A stretch of DNA of 39,113 nucleotides from Deltaproteobacteria bacterium (lineage in GTDB: Bacteria; Bdellovibrionota; Bacteriovoracia; Bacteriovoracales; Bacteriovoracaceae): contig SBGE01000131.1 in NCBI GenBank assembly GCA_006226755.1, forward strand, positions 1 through 39,113, read 5' to 3'. The position numbers and the translations under genes were made by a program. Below are positions 15,489 to 24,634 of the stretch, one piece after another. The notes under the pieces are model-generated. The model saw nothing but the letters and a program-made list of their open reading frames with translations, made no database searches and was not told the origin of the DNA. Within the stretch, counting starts at the first letter, position 1. Every line of letters begins with the position of its first letter.

Positions 15489-18400
15489 TCGTTATTTTTG
15501 ATAAAAAGTCTGGGTGGATTATTGTTGTTTGGTTCCATCACCCAAATTGGATGACTAGGTAAAGGTTGTCCATTCATTTCTGCCATATAATAATCGAGAA
15601 CTCGTTGAGTACCTATCCCATCCATACCTTGATATTCTTCTGTTATATCAAAACCACCATTGGTACAGGTAAAATACTTATCTCCAAGTGATGCTCCTGA
15701 ACAATAAGAATCGATATCATAAAAGGCGGTTCCAACAAGCTTAGTGCCAACTGAATTATTCCCTTCAAATCGATAGACATCAAAATTTGTACCTGCATCA
15801 ATGACTGAACAATGATCTGCTCCAGCAATGACAAGAACTGTTGGTGAAGTATAACTAGTAACTTTAATCATAGAAGATTCATCGAAGTCTATTCTTAGAT
15901 AGTCAGCAGGTCCTGCTGTTCCTGTTGGCATACTTGTTCCAGTTAATGTCACGATGGTATCGGTTCCATCGAAAAAACATGCCGAAGCTAATGTTGTCAC
16001 TTGAGTTAAGTACCTAAATGGATCGAGCATATAATAGTTGCTAGAGCTCACATTCCCACCGCTATCAGACCCTACCACGGCTCCCCATGTAGCGGGGATT
16101 GCCCCGGGAATATCCTTGGTAACTCTTCCTTCTGAAACGGTTTTATCAATTGGTCCTTCATTGACCCCGACAATTCCTCCAACATAAGTTGCACTTTTAA
16201 CCCTTAAATCGCCATAACCGGAGTAAGCGGCATTAGTAATTGTTCCTAAGGATGTCGATCCACCGTCATAAAGATTCTTTCCAGCAATCCCTCCAACAGC
16301 ATCAAAATATTCGGTACCATTATCCATGACTTTACTTCCACTCATCACTTGATCCATGTTTCCGAAATTTTCACCGACAACTCCACCTGCTCTTTGTGAA
16401 GCTGGACTTGAAGGAATAAGTTCCACAAAGGATTTTGCTTTCAAAATCTGCCCAGACTTATTCGAAGCATATATGTTTTTTCCAGCGACTCCACCTACTT
16501 GGTTATATCCTTTAACAACTCCTGAGACATGAACACTCTTTATAACTCCATTCTCTCCATTAATACCTGCGATAAGACCGACTCCAGTCGAACCTTCAAC
16601 ATGAGCCCCCAGAACTGATACGTCATAAATCAGTCCTTGATTGACTCCAACCAATGCTCCTTGGGTGTTATATCCAGAACTCAGATTCTGAAAACCTGCA
16701 ATTGTTAAATCCGAGATTTTGGCACTAGACGTGGTATCTTTAAAAATTCCGTAAGTCGTATTTGTTGCAGAAATGGCACCACCAAATAGAGTATAATCAT
16801 CTCCCCAAAACTCTCCAGAGAAAGCTGCGGGAGCATCAGAGTCGAGATAACCAAATAGAGAAAAATTCTCAGCTACACGATAAATCTTATTAACATTGCT
16901 CTTTATTTGTTTCATCTGATCAACGTTACAGATTCTAATGGCATTGTCGTAGTTAGCCCCTCTTCCAGCCGTAATCTGATCAGGAACGGAAGCGAGATTA
17001 ATTGCCTGCTCACACTCTAAATCCTGTCTGGCAAGTCTAGGAATATCTCCGCTTATATGTGTCCAAACTGTAGCAAAATCAAAGCTGCCAAAAGCATTAG
17101 GATGCGAGGCATTCTTGAAATCGGCCCAAGGTATGGGTGTTCCATTATGACCACCAAGAGAACCAGCGTTGTTAATACTATATTCTGACTGCGTATAGTT
17201 TTGATTGTTCGCTCCAGTAAGCATTGTTGTTGAAGTGGTCATCCCCGCATATGTACCAATCCGACAGCTTGCCAGATTATCCAGCTTACACTGGTGAGAA
17301 ATTGATCCCATAAAATAGTTGTATCGTGTTTCTCCAAGGTTTGTATTTCCGACAATTCCTCCAAGAAAGACATTACCTGGATCAGTTCCTTGAAGATTAA
17401 AGTCAGATTCTAAGTGAGCAAAAACATATGAATTTGTAATGATGTGAGTTGCAGTAGAACCAGCTCCAGCAATACCTCCAATTTGACTTCCACCTTTTAT
17501 AGAACCTTGAACAACGGCCTTATTAATAGTTGATTGAGATTTTCCAGCAATCCCTCCCACATAAGTACCGGGCGCACAACAATCAGGTCGCGATTCAACT
17601 CGTCCAAAGAAATCGACGTCTGTAAAACTTCCTCCAGATGTAGATCCTACTATCCCACCAACATAGCTTCCTCGCCCCTCAACTTCAGTATCATAAGCAT
17701 AAATATTTGATACAATGCAGCCGTTTGACTGCCCTAAAAGCCCGCCAGCATAAGCATTTCCATTACCGTCGTCCTCGCCTTCAATCCTAGTGTCTTCAAT
17801 AAAGATCATATCAACTGTTGAATTAGTACAGTAACCCGCCAATGCTCCTAAAGATGAATTGACTCCAAACTCTGATCCAATAATAGAGATGTTCTTTACT
17901 GTTGCTCCAGAAAGAGTATAGAAGAGTCCAGATCCCTGAAGCCCTCCGTTTCGAATTCTGGCAAATTTAATTGCATGCCCACGCCCATCAAAAGTTCCTG
18001 TAAACAAGAACTGCGAACCAATCGGCATACAAGGAGGATTTGAAGCAGGATCAATCCCGCCACCTATCGGATTCATATTGACCGCAATCCCATACATAGG
18101 ACAGTTTGAATTCGTTGCGAGATTAAAATCTAAATCATTAACTAACTCAAAACTTTTACCCATTAGGACGGAATCATTATCAATATTATTGAACTGGTTA
18201 GCATTACAAATGAGATAAGGTCTTCCAGGAGTTCCATCCCCACCCGCAAAGCGTCCATAAATTCTCTCAGCAGTACAAACATCTACTTCATGAGATGGAA
18301 TAATAATCCCAAACTTAATTGCACTACCATCATTTATAAACGAACCTGTTTGAGCAGCTGCAGTTCCACCTGAAGCTGTACATGTAGATGAATCTACAAT

Positions 18401-19321
18401 TTTTCCATCTATGATTGCGTTACTTCCATTTATACAAAGAACTGCGGAATTATTACAAGTTGTTAAATCTACAGCAGTGTTTGGTTGCCCTTGGGCCATT
18501 ACACAAGTATTACCACTATGAGGAATAACCCTAGCTCCGGGGGAGCCTCCTGAAATTCCATCGAGAAAAACAAACTCTCGAAAACCAAAAGGATCTCCTG
18601 TTGTGGGATTTGCCGTAGCATCGCAATCAACAGAGCCAATATATCCTTTTACAGAATATTGAAAAGGCGCAATCCCATCTCCTACAGGTAAATTGGCAAA
18701 GACTGTATCAGACTGAAAACCATCAGTTGCATTTGCTGCCACACAATTTGAAACCAGTCGACCACCTACGGAGCCCGGACCAAACTCATTAACAACTATC
18801 TGATATGAACTATAAAATCCTCTTATACAATTGGCCCAATCAGTTTCATCGGCTGGACCATTTACATCCTGACAGTTGATAATTCTTCCTGGCGGAAAAA
18901 AGTGAAGTTGCTCAGTCGTATTTACGGTCACAGTATTAACAGGACCAAACTGTCCGAGTGCACATTTTGAATTTGTTAAATCAAAAACAACTTCTGGTGT
19001 CGAACCAGAATCAATTAAAACTGATTTAAAATCACAGATAGTCTTTCCTGCTAAGGGGGCAGCAATACCTGCTCCTCCCCATGCGGTTACATAGAAATTC
19101 CATTGTCCGAGACTAAGATCAATCTCGACAGGAGCAAGGCTAACAATTTTTCCGAAAGCCTCGCCGTTTGTGAGGTTTTTTCCCCAAAGCATGGCCTCAC
19201 CATCGGCTGCAAACATTGCACCGATACTGAACTTCAGTTGAGTTTCTTTTTTTCCAGGTCTGGCACAACTTGAAAGAAGAACCATTAAGGCGATGAATAG
19301 AAAGCTTTGAAGACTTCGCAT
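15485..19321 (-). CDS. giant GLUG-repeat surface lipoprotein
   Basis: The 1278-residue protein starts with a lipoprotein signal peptide (hydrophobic FLFIALMVLLSSC, Cys19). After about 350 residues with many cysteines come two blocks of GLUG-type repeats, units like YVGGIVGSTSGG, QIGGIAGAG and YVGGIVGVNEGPI, at about 480-690 and 870-1070. GLUG repeats form parallel beta-helix or solenoid folds in bacterial surface and adhesin-like proteins. Each block is preceded by a CxxxxxNQFNNI/ICNVDQMKQI-like element, so the protein may have arisen by internal duplication. No enzyme motif is seen. The ATG at 19321 has a poor Shine-Dalgarno site. Confidence 0.8.
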   Translation of the reverse strand: MRSLQSFLFIALMVLLSSCARPGKKETQLKFSIGAMFAADGEAMLWGKNLTNGEAFGKIVSLAPVEIDLSLGQWNFYVTAWGGAGIAAPLAGKTICDFKSVLIDSGSTPEVVFDLTNSKCALGQFGPVNTVTVNTTEQLHFFPPGRIINCQDVNGPADETDWANCIRGFYSSYQIVVNEFGPGSVGGRLVSNCVAANATDGFQSDTVFANLPVGDGIAPFQYSVKGYIGSVDCDATANPTTGDPFGFREFVFLDGISGGSPGARVIPHSGNTCVMAQGQPNTAVDLTTCNNSAVLCINGSNAIIDGKIVDSSTCTASGGTAAAQTGSFINDGSAIKFGIIIPSHEVDVCTAERIYGRFAGGDGTPGRPYLICNANQFNNIDNDSVLMGKSFELVNDLDFNLATNSNCPMYGIAVNMNPIGGGIDPASNPPCMPIGSQFLFTGTFDGRGHAIKFARIRNGGLQGSGLFYTLSGATVKNISIIGSEFGVNSSLGALAGYCTNSTVDMIFIEDTRIEGEDDGNGNAYAGGLLGQSNGCIVSNIYAYDTEVEGRGSYVGGIVGSTSGGSFTDVDFFGRVESRPDCCAPGTYVGGIAGKSQSTINKAVVQGSIKGGSQIGGIAGAGSTATHIITNSYVFAHLESDFNLQGTDPGNVFLGGIVGNTNLGETRYNYFMGSISHQCKLDNLASCRIGTYAGMTTSTTMLTGANNQNYTQSEYSINNAGSLGGHNGTPIPWADFKNASHPNAFGSFDFATVWTHISGDIPRLARQDLECEQAINLASVPDQITAGRGANYDNAIRICNVDQMKQIKSNVNKIYRVAENFSLFGYLDSDAPAAFSGEFWGDDYTLFGGAISATNTTYGIFKDTTSSAKISDLTIAGFQNLSSGYNTQGALVGVNQGLIYDVSVLGAHVEGSTGVGLIAGINGENGVIKSVHVSGVVKGYNQVGGVAGKNIYASNKSGQILKAKSFVELIPSSPASQRAGGVVGENFGNMDQVMSGSKVMDNGTEYFDAVGGIAGKNLYDGGSTSLGTITNAAYSGYGDLRVKSATYVGGIVGVNEGPIDKTVSEGRVTKDIPGAIPATWGAVVGSDSGGNVSSSNYYMLDPFRYLTQVTTLASACFFDGTDTIVTLTGTSMPTGTAGPADYLRIDFDESSMIKVTSYTSPTVLVIAGADHCSVIDAGTNFDVYRFEGNNSVGTKLVGTAFYDIDSYCSGASLGDKYFTCTNGGFDITEEYQGMDGIGTQRVLDYYMAEMNGQPLPSHPIWVMEPNNNNPPRLFIKNND

Positions 19322-19330
19322 GCCTGTATT

Positions 19331-19358
19331 TTATCGTCATAATGAGGCAGAACATTTA
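19331..19358 (-). promoter_or_regulatory. FliA (sigma28)-like promoter candidate for the GLUG gene
   Basis: On the minus strand TAAA (19355-19358) is followed after 16 bases by GACGATAA (19331-19338), 7/8 to the flagellar -10 GCCGATAA. The -10 ends only 9 bases from the ATG, so the message would be almost leaderless. That weakens the call. Confidence 0.3.
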
Positions 19359-19575
19359 ACTGCTTGAATACACAAAAATTTACAAACTTTTTGAACTAAA
19401 AATCGCCCGAGAATACAGGCATTTTAGGCAAGGTAACCCATTGAAAAAATATGAACGCTTATTGAGTGCTCTGAATCCCCGAATAACCTCAAAAAACATT
19501 ATTTCTTAAGGCTGTCTTAAGCCCTTTGAATAAGGCAAAGTCTTCATTTTTCCCCCGAGAAACCAACCTTTTCAA

Positions 19576-19602
19576 TCAAGCTCTCTCAGCAAATTCCGAT
19601 AA
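19576..19602 (+). promoter_or_regulatory. FliA (sigma28)-like promoter candidate for the receiver/TPR gene
   Basis: TCAA (19576-19579) and TCCGATAA (19595-19602, 7/8 to GCCGATAA) are 15 bases apart, the standard FliA spacing. The start codon at 19640 follows a GAGAGAG. Confidence 0.35.
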
Positions 19603-19639
19603 AATTCAAAGGATCATATAGCCATTTCTGAGAGAGAGC

Positions 19640-20974
19640 ATGCAGGAATTTTTTAAATCCAAAAAAGTACTGATCTTTGGGGGAACCAGTTCCACCAGGG
19701 CCTATCTTCGAACAGTTTTCAAAGAGCTGGGAGTCGAAGGAAGTTCTATTTTTTCTGCAATGGAATACTCTCAAGCGATGGAAACGGTTAAAGAGAAACA
19801 ACCAGAAATCATGTTTCTCGATTTCAAAGTCTCCAACAAAACTTGCCTTCCACTCATCGATGAACATGTAAAAATTTATCCCAATAGATTTGAAACTCTC
19901 GTTCTCACCATGGGCCTAGGTGGAATTTTTCCAGATCATTCTTCTTCAAAAGACAAAGGCTCAGATATCTTTATTCAAAAACCAATTTCACAAGAATTGA
20001 TAAGTACCAGTCTCAAAAACTGGTATGAATACAGATTGAACCATCTTCCAAATATAAAAGCTCTTGGCGCAGTAAAAGAAAAATACAATCAGAATGATAT
20101 CAATTCTACTTTTCAACTGATTGAACATTGCTTGCTTGAAGGCCTCTATGAACCCGAACTCTTTTTCATCAAGGGAAAAATTTTGATAGAGAATGGGAAA
20201 AAAGACGAAGCCTTAGAAGTTTTTCATCAGGGCCTTGAGCTAGACAAGGGTAATTACTACTGCCTCAAGGGAGTTTATCAACTTCTCAATGAAAAGAAAG
20301 AGTATGCGAAGGCCTTTGATTACGTGAAGCCTTTTATTAAGAATCATCCAATTGATCCAGTTGAGATTCCTGAACTGACAAAAACTTTTATCGCCAAACA
20401 AAAGTTCGAAGAATTCATCGACTTTTCAGAAAAATATATCTCTCTCGATAATTTTGACCTTATGAAAGAAGTGGACCCAGAAGAAGTCGTCGATAAGTCT
20501 GTCTTCGATGAGACAACTCAAAGAATTGCGATTTCTCTTTTAGCTTGTGGAAAATTCCTTCGCACTCAAAACAAAGAAGATAAGGCCAGAAAGTCTCTGA
20601 TACAGGCGTCAACCTTATGTGGAGACAATACCAAATTATTGGCCCAAGTGACCAATGAACTTCTTGAGCTTGGAGAGAAAGAAGAACTCGATAAAATTTT
20701 CAAAAAAATCCCAAGTGAGATGATTACGGCGGAGCTTGAAGTTGTTAAGTTTCTACTTGATATGGAGATTTACAACGATGCGGAAGCTTTAAAATTTGGT
20801 CTTCAACTTCTCAATGAAGGAGCCAAAGATTATCGGATTTTCGAACAAGTTCTAGTTCGTTCCATGAGACTTAAAAGAAGAGCAGATTTCATTGAAGATA
20901 TTGCCCGGGATGCAATCAAGCATTGTCCCGAGCATGAGAACAACTTCAGTCGTTTTCTAAGAAAGTCAGCTTAA
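19640..20974 (+). CDS. receiver-like domain plus TPR repeats protein
   Basis: Residues about 8-125 resemble a response-regulator receiver. The phospho-acceptor position D61 (IMFLDFKVS), T90 and K114 (IQKPIS) are present, but the usual acidic pair after the first strand is G14-G15, so metal binding and phosphorylation are doubtful. Residues about 150-440 are helical TPR-like repeats (for example ELFFIKGKILIENGKKDEALEVF, shown here only by its ends ELFF and EALEVF) for protein binding. No DNA-binding output is seen, so it probably acts by protein contact. It converges with feoB, overlapping by 9 bases. Confidence 0.75.
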   Translation: MQEFFKSKKVLIFGGTSSTRAYLRTVFKELGVEGSSIFSAMEYSQAMETVKEKQPEIMFLDFKVSNKTCLPLIDEHVKIYPNRFETLVLTMGLGGIFPDHSSSKDKGSDIFIQKPISQELISTSLKNWYEYRLNHLPNIKALGAVKEKYNQNDINSTFQLIEHCLLEGLYEPELFFIKGKILIENGKKDEALEVFHQGLELDKGNYYCLKGVYQLLNEKKEYAKAFDYVKPFIKNHPIDPVEIPELTKTFIAKQKFEEFIDFSEKYISLDNFDLMKEVDPEEVVDKSVFDETTQRIAISLLACGKFLRTQNKEDKARKSLIQASTLCGDNTKLLAQVTNELLELGEKEELDKIFKKIPSEMITAELEVVKFLLDMEIYNDAEALKFGLQLLNEGAKDYRIFEQVLVRSMRLKRRADFIEDIARDAIKHCPEHENNFSRFLRKSA

Positions 20975-22945
20975 AGTAGTAAAGGCAATCCACGCCCCAA
21001 TCCAGCCCAAAGCTCCCATATAGGTAAACATGATTAGAGGAATCTTCCACCCTTCTGTTTCTTTCTTAAGAACACCCATTGTACCTGTACATTGAAGGGC
21101 AAAAACAAAGAAAATTAAAAGAGACCATGCAACAGCGAGAGAGAATACTGGTTTCCCGGTGACCGGATCTACTTCTTTCATCAAACGTTCGCGCAATGAT
21201 TCACTCTCTTCATCCACGTCCCCTAAAGCATAAATTGTACCCATGGCAGAAACGAAAAGCTCTCTAGCCCCAAATGAAACCAATAGACCAACACCCATCT
21301 TCCAGTCCATCCCGAGAGGTTTGATCACTGGTTCAATTGTACGTCCCATTGTTCCAAGCATAGATTGCTCAAGAGAAATTGCAGCTTGTTCAGCTTCAGT
21401 TTTGCCTTCAAGAAGTTCTTTGTTAGGTTCTGGGAAAGTTGAAAGAACCCAGATAACAATTGAGAGTCCTAGAATGATTGTCCCTGCTTTTCTAAGAAAA
21501 GACTTACCTTTTCTCCAAGCTTGCATAGTTGCAGCTCTAAGACTTGGTCTTTGATACAAAGGAAGATCAATAATGAAGTTTCCACTCTCCCCTTTAAACA
21601 TGCTCAAGCGTAAAATCTTAGCGATAACAAGCGCTGCTGCACTTCCGAGAAAGTAGAGGAAGAAAAAAGAGAGGGCCTGAGTATTAAAGACACCCCAGAC
21701 AGTTTTTGAAGGAACAAAAGTCCCGATTAACAAAATGTACACAGGTAATCTGGCTGAACAAGTGATCAATGGCAAAGTCATGATTGTTGCCATTCTCTCT
21801 CTAGGATTAGAAATGGTTCTAGCCGCCATAATTCCAGGAATAGCACAAGCAAAGCCTGACATATATGGAAGAAAGGCCTTACCATTCAAACCAAAAACGC
21901 CCATCATTTTATCAGTTACAACCGCGGCTCTAGAGATATAACCAGATTGTTCAAGTAGACTCAAAAGAAAAAACAAGAACATGATTTGAGGAAGGAAAAC
22001 TAAAACTCCTCCAACACCTCCGATGATACCATCGACAATCAAGCTATTGAGATGTCCCTCAGGAATAATGGCTCCAACTTTTTCACCGAATAATGTAATT
22101 GAGCTCTCTACAAGATCCATAACCGGACCGGCCCATGTATAGAGAGCATGAAAGATCAAATAAAAGATCCCAAAGAAAATCACGCCCCCAAAAAAAGGAT
22201 TCAAAACAACACGATCAATTTTCTCAGTAATTCCAGATCTATTCTCTACAGGACGATCAACTTTTGAAAGAACATCCCGGGCCTTATCGTGATACCAATT
22301 AATGGTACTTGAAACTTCTCTTTCAGAAACAATTGAAATCCTCTCGAACACAGGAGTCTTAGAAAAGTAAGTCAAAGACTCTTCTGTCATAGGAAGTTTA
22401 TTCTTTAGATCAATTTTATTGGCATAAGAAAGTGTTCTTAAAAACTCATCAAGTAGTTTTCCATCATTTTGCAATGCTGATGTAGAAAGTGTTTTTACAC
22501 CTGTCTCTTTTTCAAGAGCGGATACAATTTTAGAAGAGAGCATACTTTCATCATCTTTATTAATGACAAAAACTAAGTTGTCGTCCCCAACAACATCACG
22601 AACAGCAAGCCCTAGGCTCAAAGAAGCTTCAAGCCTTTGGTAGTCGAGCAAAACGACAACCTTATCTGCTTGGTGATAATCATCTAAATCAATAAGAGAC
22701 TGAACTGTTACGGCCTCATCGATACTGGTTGGAATGAGGTTATAAACACCAGGAAGGTCAACCAAGTTTAGTTGTAGACCCTCTTCTTTGTTTGTGACAA
22801 GTTCTCCTTGCCCAACATCAACTGTTACACCTGAATAATTGGAAACTTTTCTATTACCACCGGTAAGAAGGTTAAAAAAAGTAGACTTCCCTGCATTTGG
22901 AAATCCGATTAAAAATATAGTTGCTTCGACTTGCTTTAACATCAT
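20966..22945 (-). CDS. feoB: ferrous iron transporter FeoB
   Basis: FeoB imports Fe2+ across the inner membrane, gated by an N-terminal G domain: GFPNAGKST (14-22), the switch threonine in YSGVTV, DLPG (63-66) and NKDD (129-132). A helical GDI-like part and a membrane region with the paired gate motifs follow: GFACAIPGIMAARTI, and TCSARLPVY near the second. At 659 residues it is shorter than the ~770 of E. coli. Two ATGs are adjacent: GGAG is 2 bases from the first (22945) and 5 from the second (22942), so the second may be the real start. The start overlaps the feoA stop. Confidence 0.96.
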   Translation of the reverse strand: MMLKQVEATIFLIGFPNAGKSTFFNLLTGGNRKVSNYSGVTVDVGQGELVTNKEEGLQLNLVDLPGVYNLIPTSIDEAVTVQSLIDLDDYHQADKVVVLLDYQRLEASLSLGLAVRDVVGDDNLVFVINKDDESMLSSKIVSALEKETGVKTLSTSALQNDGKLLDEFLRTLSYANKIDLKNKLPMTEESLTYFSKTPVFERISIVSEREVSSTINWYHDKARDVLSKVDRPVENRSGITEKIDRVVLNPFFGGVIFFGIFYLIFHALYTWAGPVMDLVESSITLFGEKVGAIIPEGHLNSLIVDGIIGGVGGVLVFLPQIMFLFFLLSLLEQSGYISRAAVVTDKMMGVFGLNGKAFLPYMSGFACAIPGIMAARTISNPRERMATIMTLPLITCSARLPVYILLIGTFVPSKTVWGVFNTQALSFFFLYFLGSAAALVIAKILRLSMFKGESGNFIIDLPLYQRPSLRAATMQAWRKGKSFLRKAGTIILGLSIVIWVLSTFPEPNKELLEGKTEAEQAAISLEQSMLGTMGRTIEPVIKPLGMDWKMGVGLLVSFGARELFVSAMGTIYALGDVDEESESLRERLMKEVDPVTGKPVFSLAVAWSLLIFFVFALQCTGTMGVLKKETEGWKIPLIMFTYMGALGWIGAWIAFTTLS

Positions 22946-23175
22946 GACTCCTGAATCTCGACATCAATCAACTTGGCCTCGTTTCTTCTAAGGGCAAAGA
23001 AAGTCTGACTGCCGTGTTTGATGGAAATAGGACCTCCAAAAGGAGCACGTCCCATCACTTCCACTTGATCCCCTGGCAAAACCCCAAGGCTTAGCAGTTT
23101 AAAATGAACAGATTGATTTGAACTAAAGTCTTTAAGCACGGTTTTTTGACCGGGCCGTACGTCGAGTAAATTCAT
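22942..23175 (-). CDS. feoA: FeoA, SH3-like partner of FeoB
   Basis: The 77-residue protein shows the FeoA fold: LLSLGVLPGDQVEVMGRAPFG, then ISIKHGSQTFFALRRNEA, a small SH3-like barrel thought to bind FeoB on the cytoplasmic side. It is the first gene of feoAB, with a four-base overlap into feoB. The promoter at 23196-23224 has a palindrome over its -35, suggesting iron-dependent repression. Confidence 0.93.
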   Translation of the reverse strand: MNLLDVRPGQKTVLKDFSSNQSVHFKLLSLGVLPGDQVEVMGRAPFGGPISIKHGSQTFFALRRNEAKLIDVEIQES

Positions 23176-23195
23176 TTTTCCCTCTCTATACAGAA

Positions 23196-23224
23196 GTAAT
23201 AATCCCGTGAGTTTGGCATGTCAA
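23196..23224 (-). promoter_or_regulatory. sigma70-type promoter of feoAB
   Basis: On the minus strand TTGACA (23219-23224, perfect) is followed after 17 bases by TATTAC (23196-23201, 4/6). FeoA starts at 23175. Confidence 0.65.
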
Positions 23225-23227
23225 ACT
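23210..23227. promoter_or_regulatory. candidate operator overlapping the feoAB -35
   Basis: AGTTTGGCATGTCAAACT is an 18-base palindrome with a single mismatched pair. It covers the -35 and part of the spacer, a typical repressor position. It does not match the classical Fur box. Its TTTGnCATGnCAAA core is closer in style to DtxR/MntR-family sites, but the regulator is unknown. Confidence 0.5.
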
Positions 23228-23273
23228 AATTTTAGACTATTCAAAGAAAGATGATATGGGTCAGATTTTTGAG

Positions 23274-23302
23274 AAAAAAAAAGCTCCCTTTATGGGAGCT
23301 TT
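23274..23302 (-). terminator. intrinsic terminator of infC-rpmI-rplT
   Basis: AAGCTCCC (23281-23288) pairs with GGGAGCTT (23295-23302) around six bases. On the minus strand it is followed by a long T run (complement of the A tract at 23274-23282). It lies 26 bases after the rplT stop. Confidence 0.88.
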
Positions 23303-23328
23303 TCTATAAAAGAATTTAAAAAAATTTC

Positions 23329-23673
23329 TTATTTCGCAGCTTGAACTACAGCTTTGAATCCTTCGAAATCAGTTGCAGCGATTTCTGAAAGCATCTTTCT
23401 ATTCAATTGAATGTCTTTCTTCTTAAGAGCACCCATGAATCTGCTATAGCTTGTATCAAGAATTTTAGTCGCAGCTGAAATTCTTGTTACCCAAAGTCTT
23501 CTCATATCTCTTTTGAGAAGTCTTCTACCGATGTAGCTGTTATGTAGAGCGCGGAAAACTGTAGTAGCCGCGTGTCTATATTTTGTTCTTCTATCGAAGT
23601 GAAAACCTTTAGCAAGCTTAAGGATTTTGTTTCTTCTTCTTCTGGCCTTAAAGCCTCTTCTTACTCTTGACAT
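23329..23673 (-). CDS. rplT: 50S ribosomal protein L20
   Basis: The 114-residue protein is close to the usual ~118. It has the strongly basic N-terminal tail (RRGFKARRRRNKILKLAKGF) and the conserved KRDMRRLWVTRISAA block that binds 23S rRNA. L20 is needed for early 50S assembly and often represses its own operon. AGGAG lies six bases before the ATG. Last gene of infC-rpmI-rplT. Confidence 0.97.
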   Translation of the reverse strand: MSRVRRGFKARRRRNKILKLAKGFHFDRRTKYRHAATTVFRALHNSYIGRRLLKRDMRRLWVTRISAATKILDTSYSRFMGALKKKDIQLNRKMLSEIAATDFEGFKAVVQAAK

Positions 23674-23760
23674 GTATAACTCCTACTAACGAATGCTTGG
23701 GAAGAAAAAATTCTTTTGTCCGCTTGGGCCCAAGTTTCAGTTTGATTACTTTTTACTTAA

Positions 23761-23958
23761 TTAAATGCCAGGTAGGCATCTTTTCATTTGTCTCAAATCT
23801 GATTCATGAACGTAGTCAGTTTTGACCGCTCTTTTCTTAGATTTTTGAGATCTTTTCTCTAGGATGTGTCTCAATCCTTGTCTTTTTCTTTTCAATTTTC
23901 CAGAAGCAGTAGCTTTAAATCTTTTAGCAACAGCTCTTCTTGTCTTCATCTTAGGCAT
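23761..23958 (-). CDS. rpmI: 50S ribosomal protein L35
   Basis: From the ATG at 23958 the 65-residue product starts MPKMKTRRAVAKRFK, the standard L35 beginning, with the basic GKLKRKRQGLRHIL centre and a KRCLP end. GGAG stands five bases upstream; an ATT-type start at 23973 is less likely. The 118-base gap to infC contains an inverted repeat CGAAGG (23994-23999) / CCTTCG (24010-24015) that could shape the leader. Confidence 0.96.
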   Translation of the reverse strand: MPKMKTRRAVAKRFKATASGKLKRKRQGLRHILEKRSQKSKKRAVKTDYVHESDLRQMKRCLPGI

Positions 23959-24076
23959 ATGAACTCCAATCAACTTACAAAATCAACATGCTACGAAGGG
24001 CTATAATTACCTTCGGTGGACCTTTTTGGCAATAAAATTCCGTATTTATTTCATTGGGAATTTTGGACGCGACAAG

Positions 24077-24634
24077 TTATTGTTTTTTCTTGGTCGGCGC
24101 CACGATGGTAATGATCCGATTTCCCATCATTTTCACGGGAGATTCGACCTGCGAGCCCATTTGCTCGACCTGCTCAACGATAGACTTGAACTTCTCAAGC
24201 CCCGCGTCACGATAGGCCATCTCTCTTCCTCTAAACTGCATGACCATCTTGATCTTGTCCCCTTGAGAGAGAAATTTCTCAGCTCTCTTTAGCTTGGTTT
24301 CAAGGTCATGATGCTCAATATTTGGACGGAATTGGATCTCTTTTAATTGAACAGTGGCCTGCTTCTTCTTAGCTTCGTTGGCCTTCTTTTGCTGCTCATA
24401 TTTGAATTTTCCGTAATCAATCAATTTAACCACTGGAGGTTTAGCATTCGGTGAAACTTCGACTAGATCCAAACCAGTTTCTTCTGAAATTTGTCTTGCC
24501 CTATCGATGGAGACTACACCGTATTGCTCGTCACCTTCTGCGATTAGCCTGACTTCTGGAACTCTGATTTGCTCATTAATTCGTGGTCCTTGTTCTTTAC
24601 GACCAGGTCTACCACGCTCGTTACCGCTTCTGAT
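24077..24634 (-). CDS. infC: translation initiation factor IF-3 with non-AUG start
   Basis: IF-3 keeps the 30S subunit free and checks start codons. The frame reads through GPRINEQIRVPEVRLIAEG, SIDRARQISEETGLDLVEVS, PPVVKLIDYGKFKYEQQKK and the C-terminal RGREMAY, covering both IF-3 domains; it ends PTKKKQ. No ATG, GTG or TTG lies near the expected N-terminus. A strong GGAGGTG at 24639-24645 is followed by ATT (24637) and ATC (24634), three and six bases after GGAGG, so I place the start at the ATC with ATT as alternative. Rare starts allow IF-3 to limit its own synthesis. A truncated frame from a TTG at 24472 would lose most of the N-domain. Confidence 0.9.
   Translation of the reverse strand: MRSGNERGRPGRKEQGPRINEQIRVPEVRLIAEGDEQYGVVSIDRARQISEETGLDLVEVSPNAKPPVVKLIDYGKFKYEQQKKANEAKKKQATVQLKEIQFRPNIEHHDLETKLKRAEKFLSQGDKIKMVMQFRGREMAYRDAGLEKFKSIVEQVEQMGSQVESPVKMMGNRIITIVAPTKKKQ

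Larger units (their letters stand above)
19322..19639. other. 318-base divergent intergenic region
   Basis: No coding frame is convincing. The region holds two candidate FliA-like promoters facing away from each other. A 10-base inverted repeat TGCCTGTATT (19321-19330) / AATACAGGCA (19412-19421) flanks one of them. A tandem CTTAAG pair lies at 19505-19510 and 19516-19521. Confidence 0.6.
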
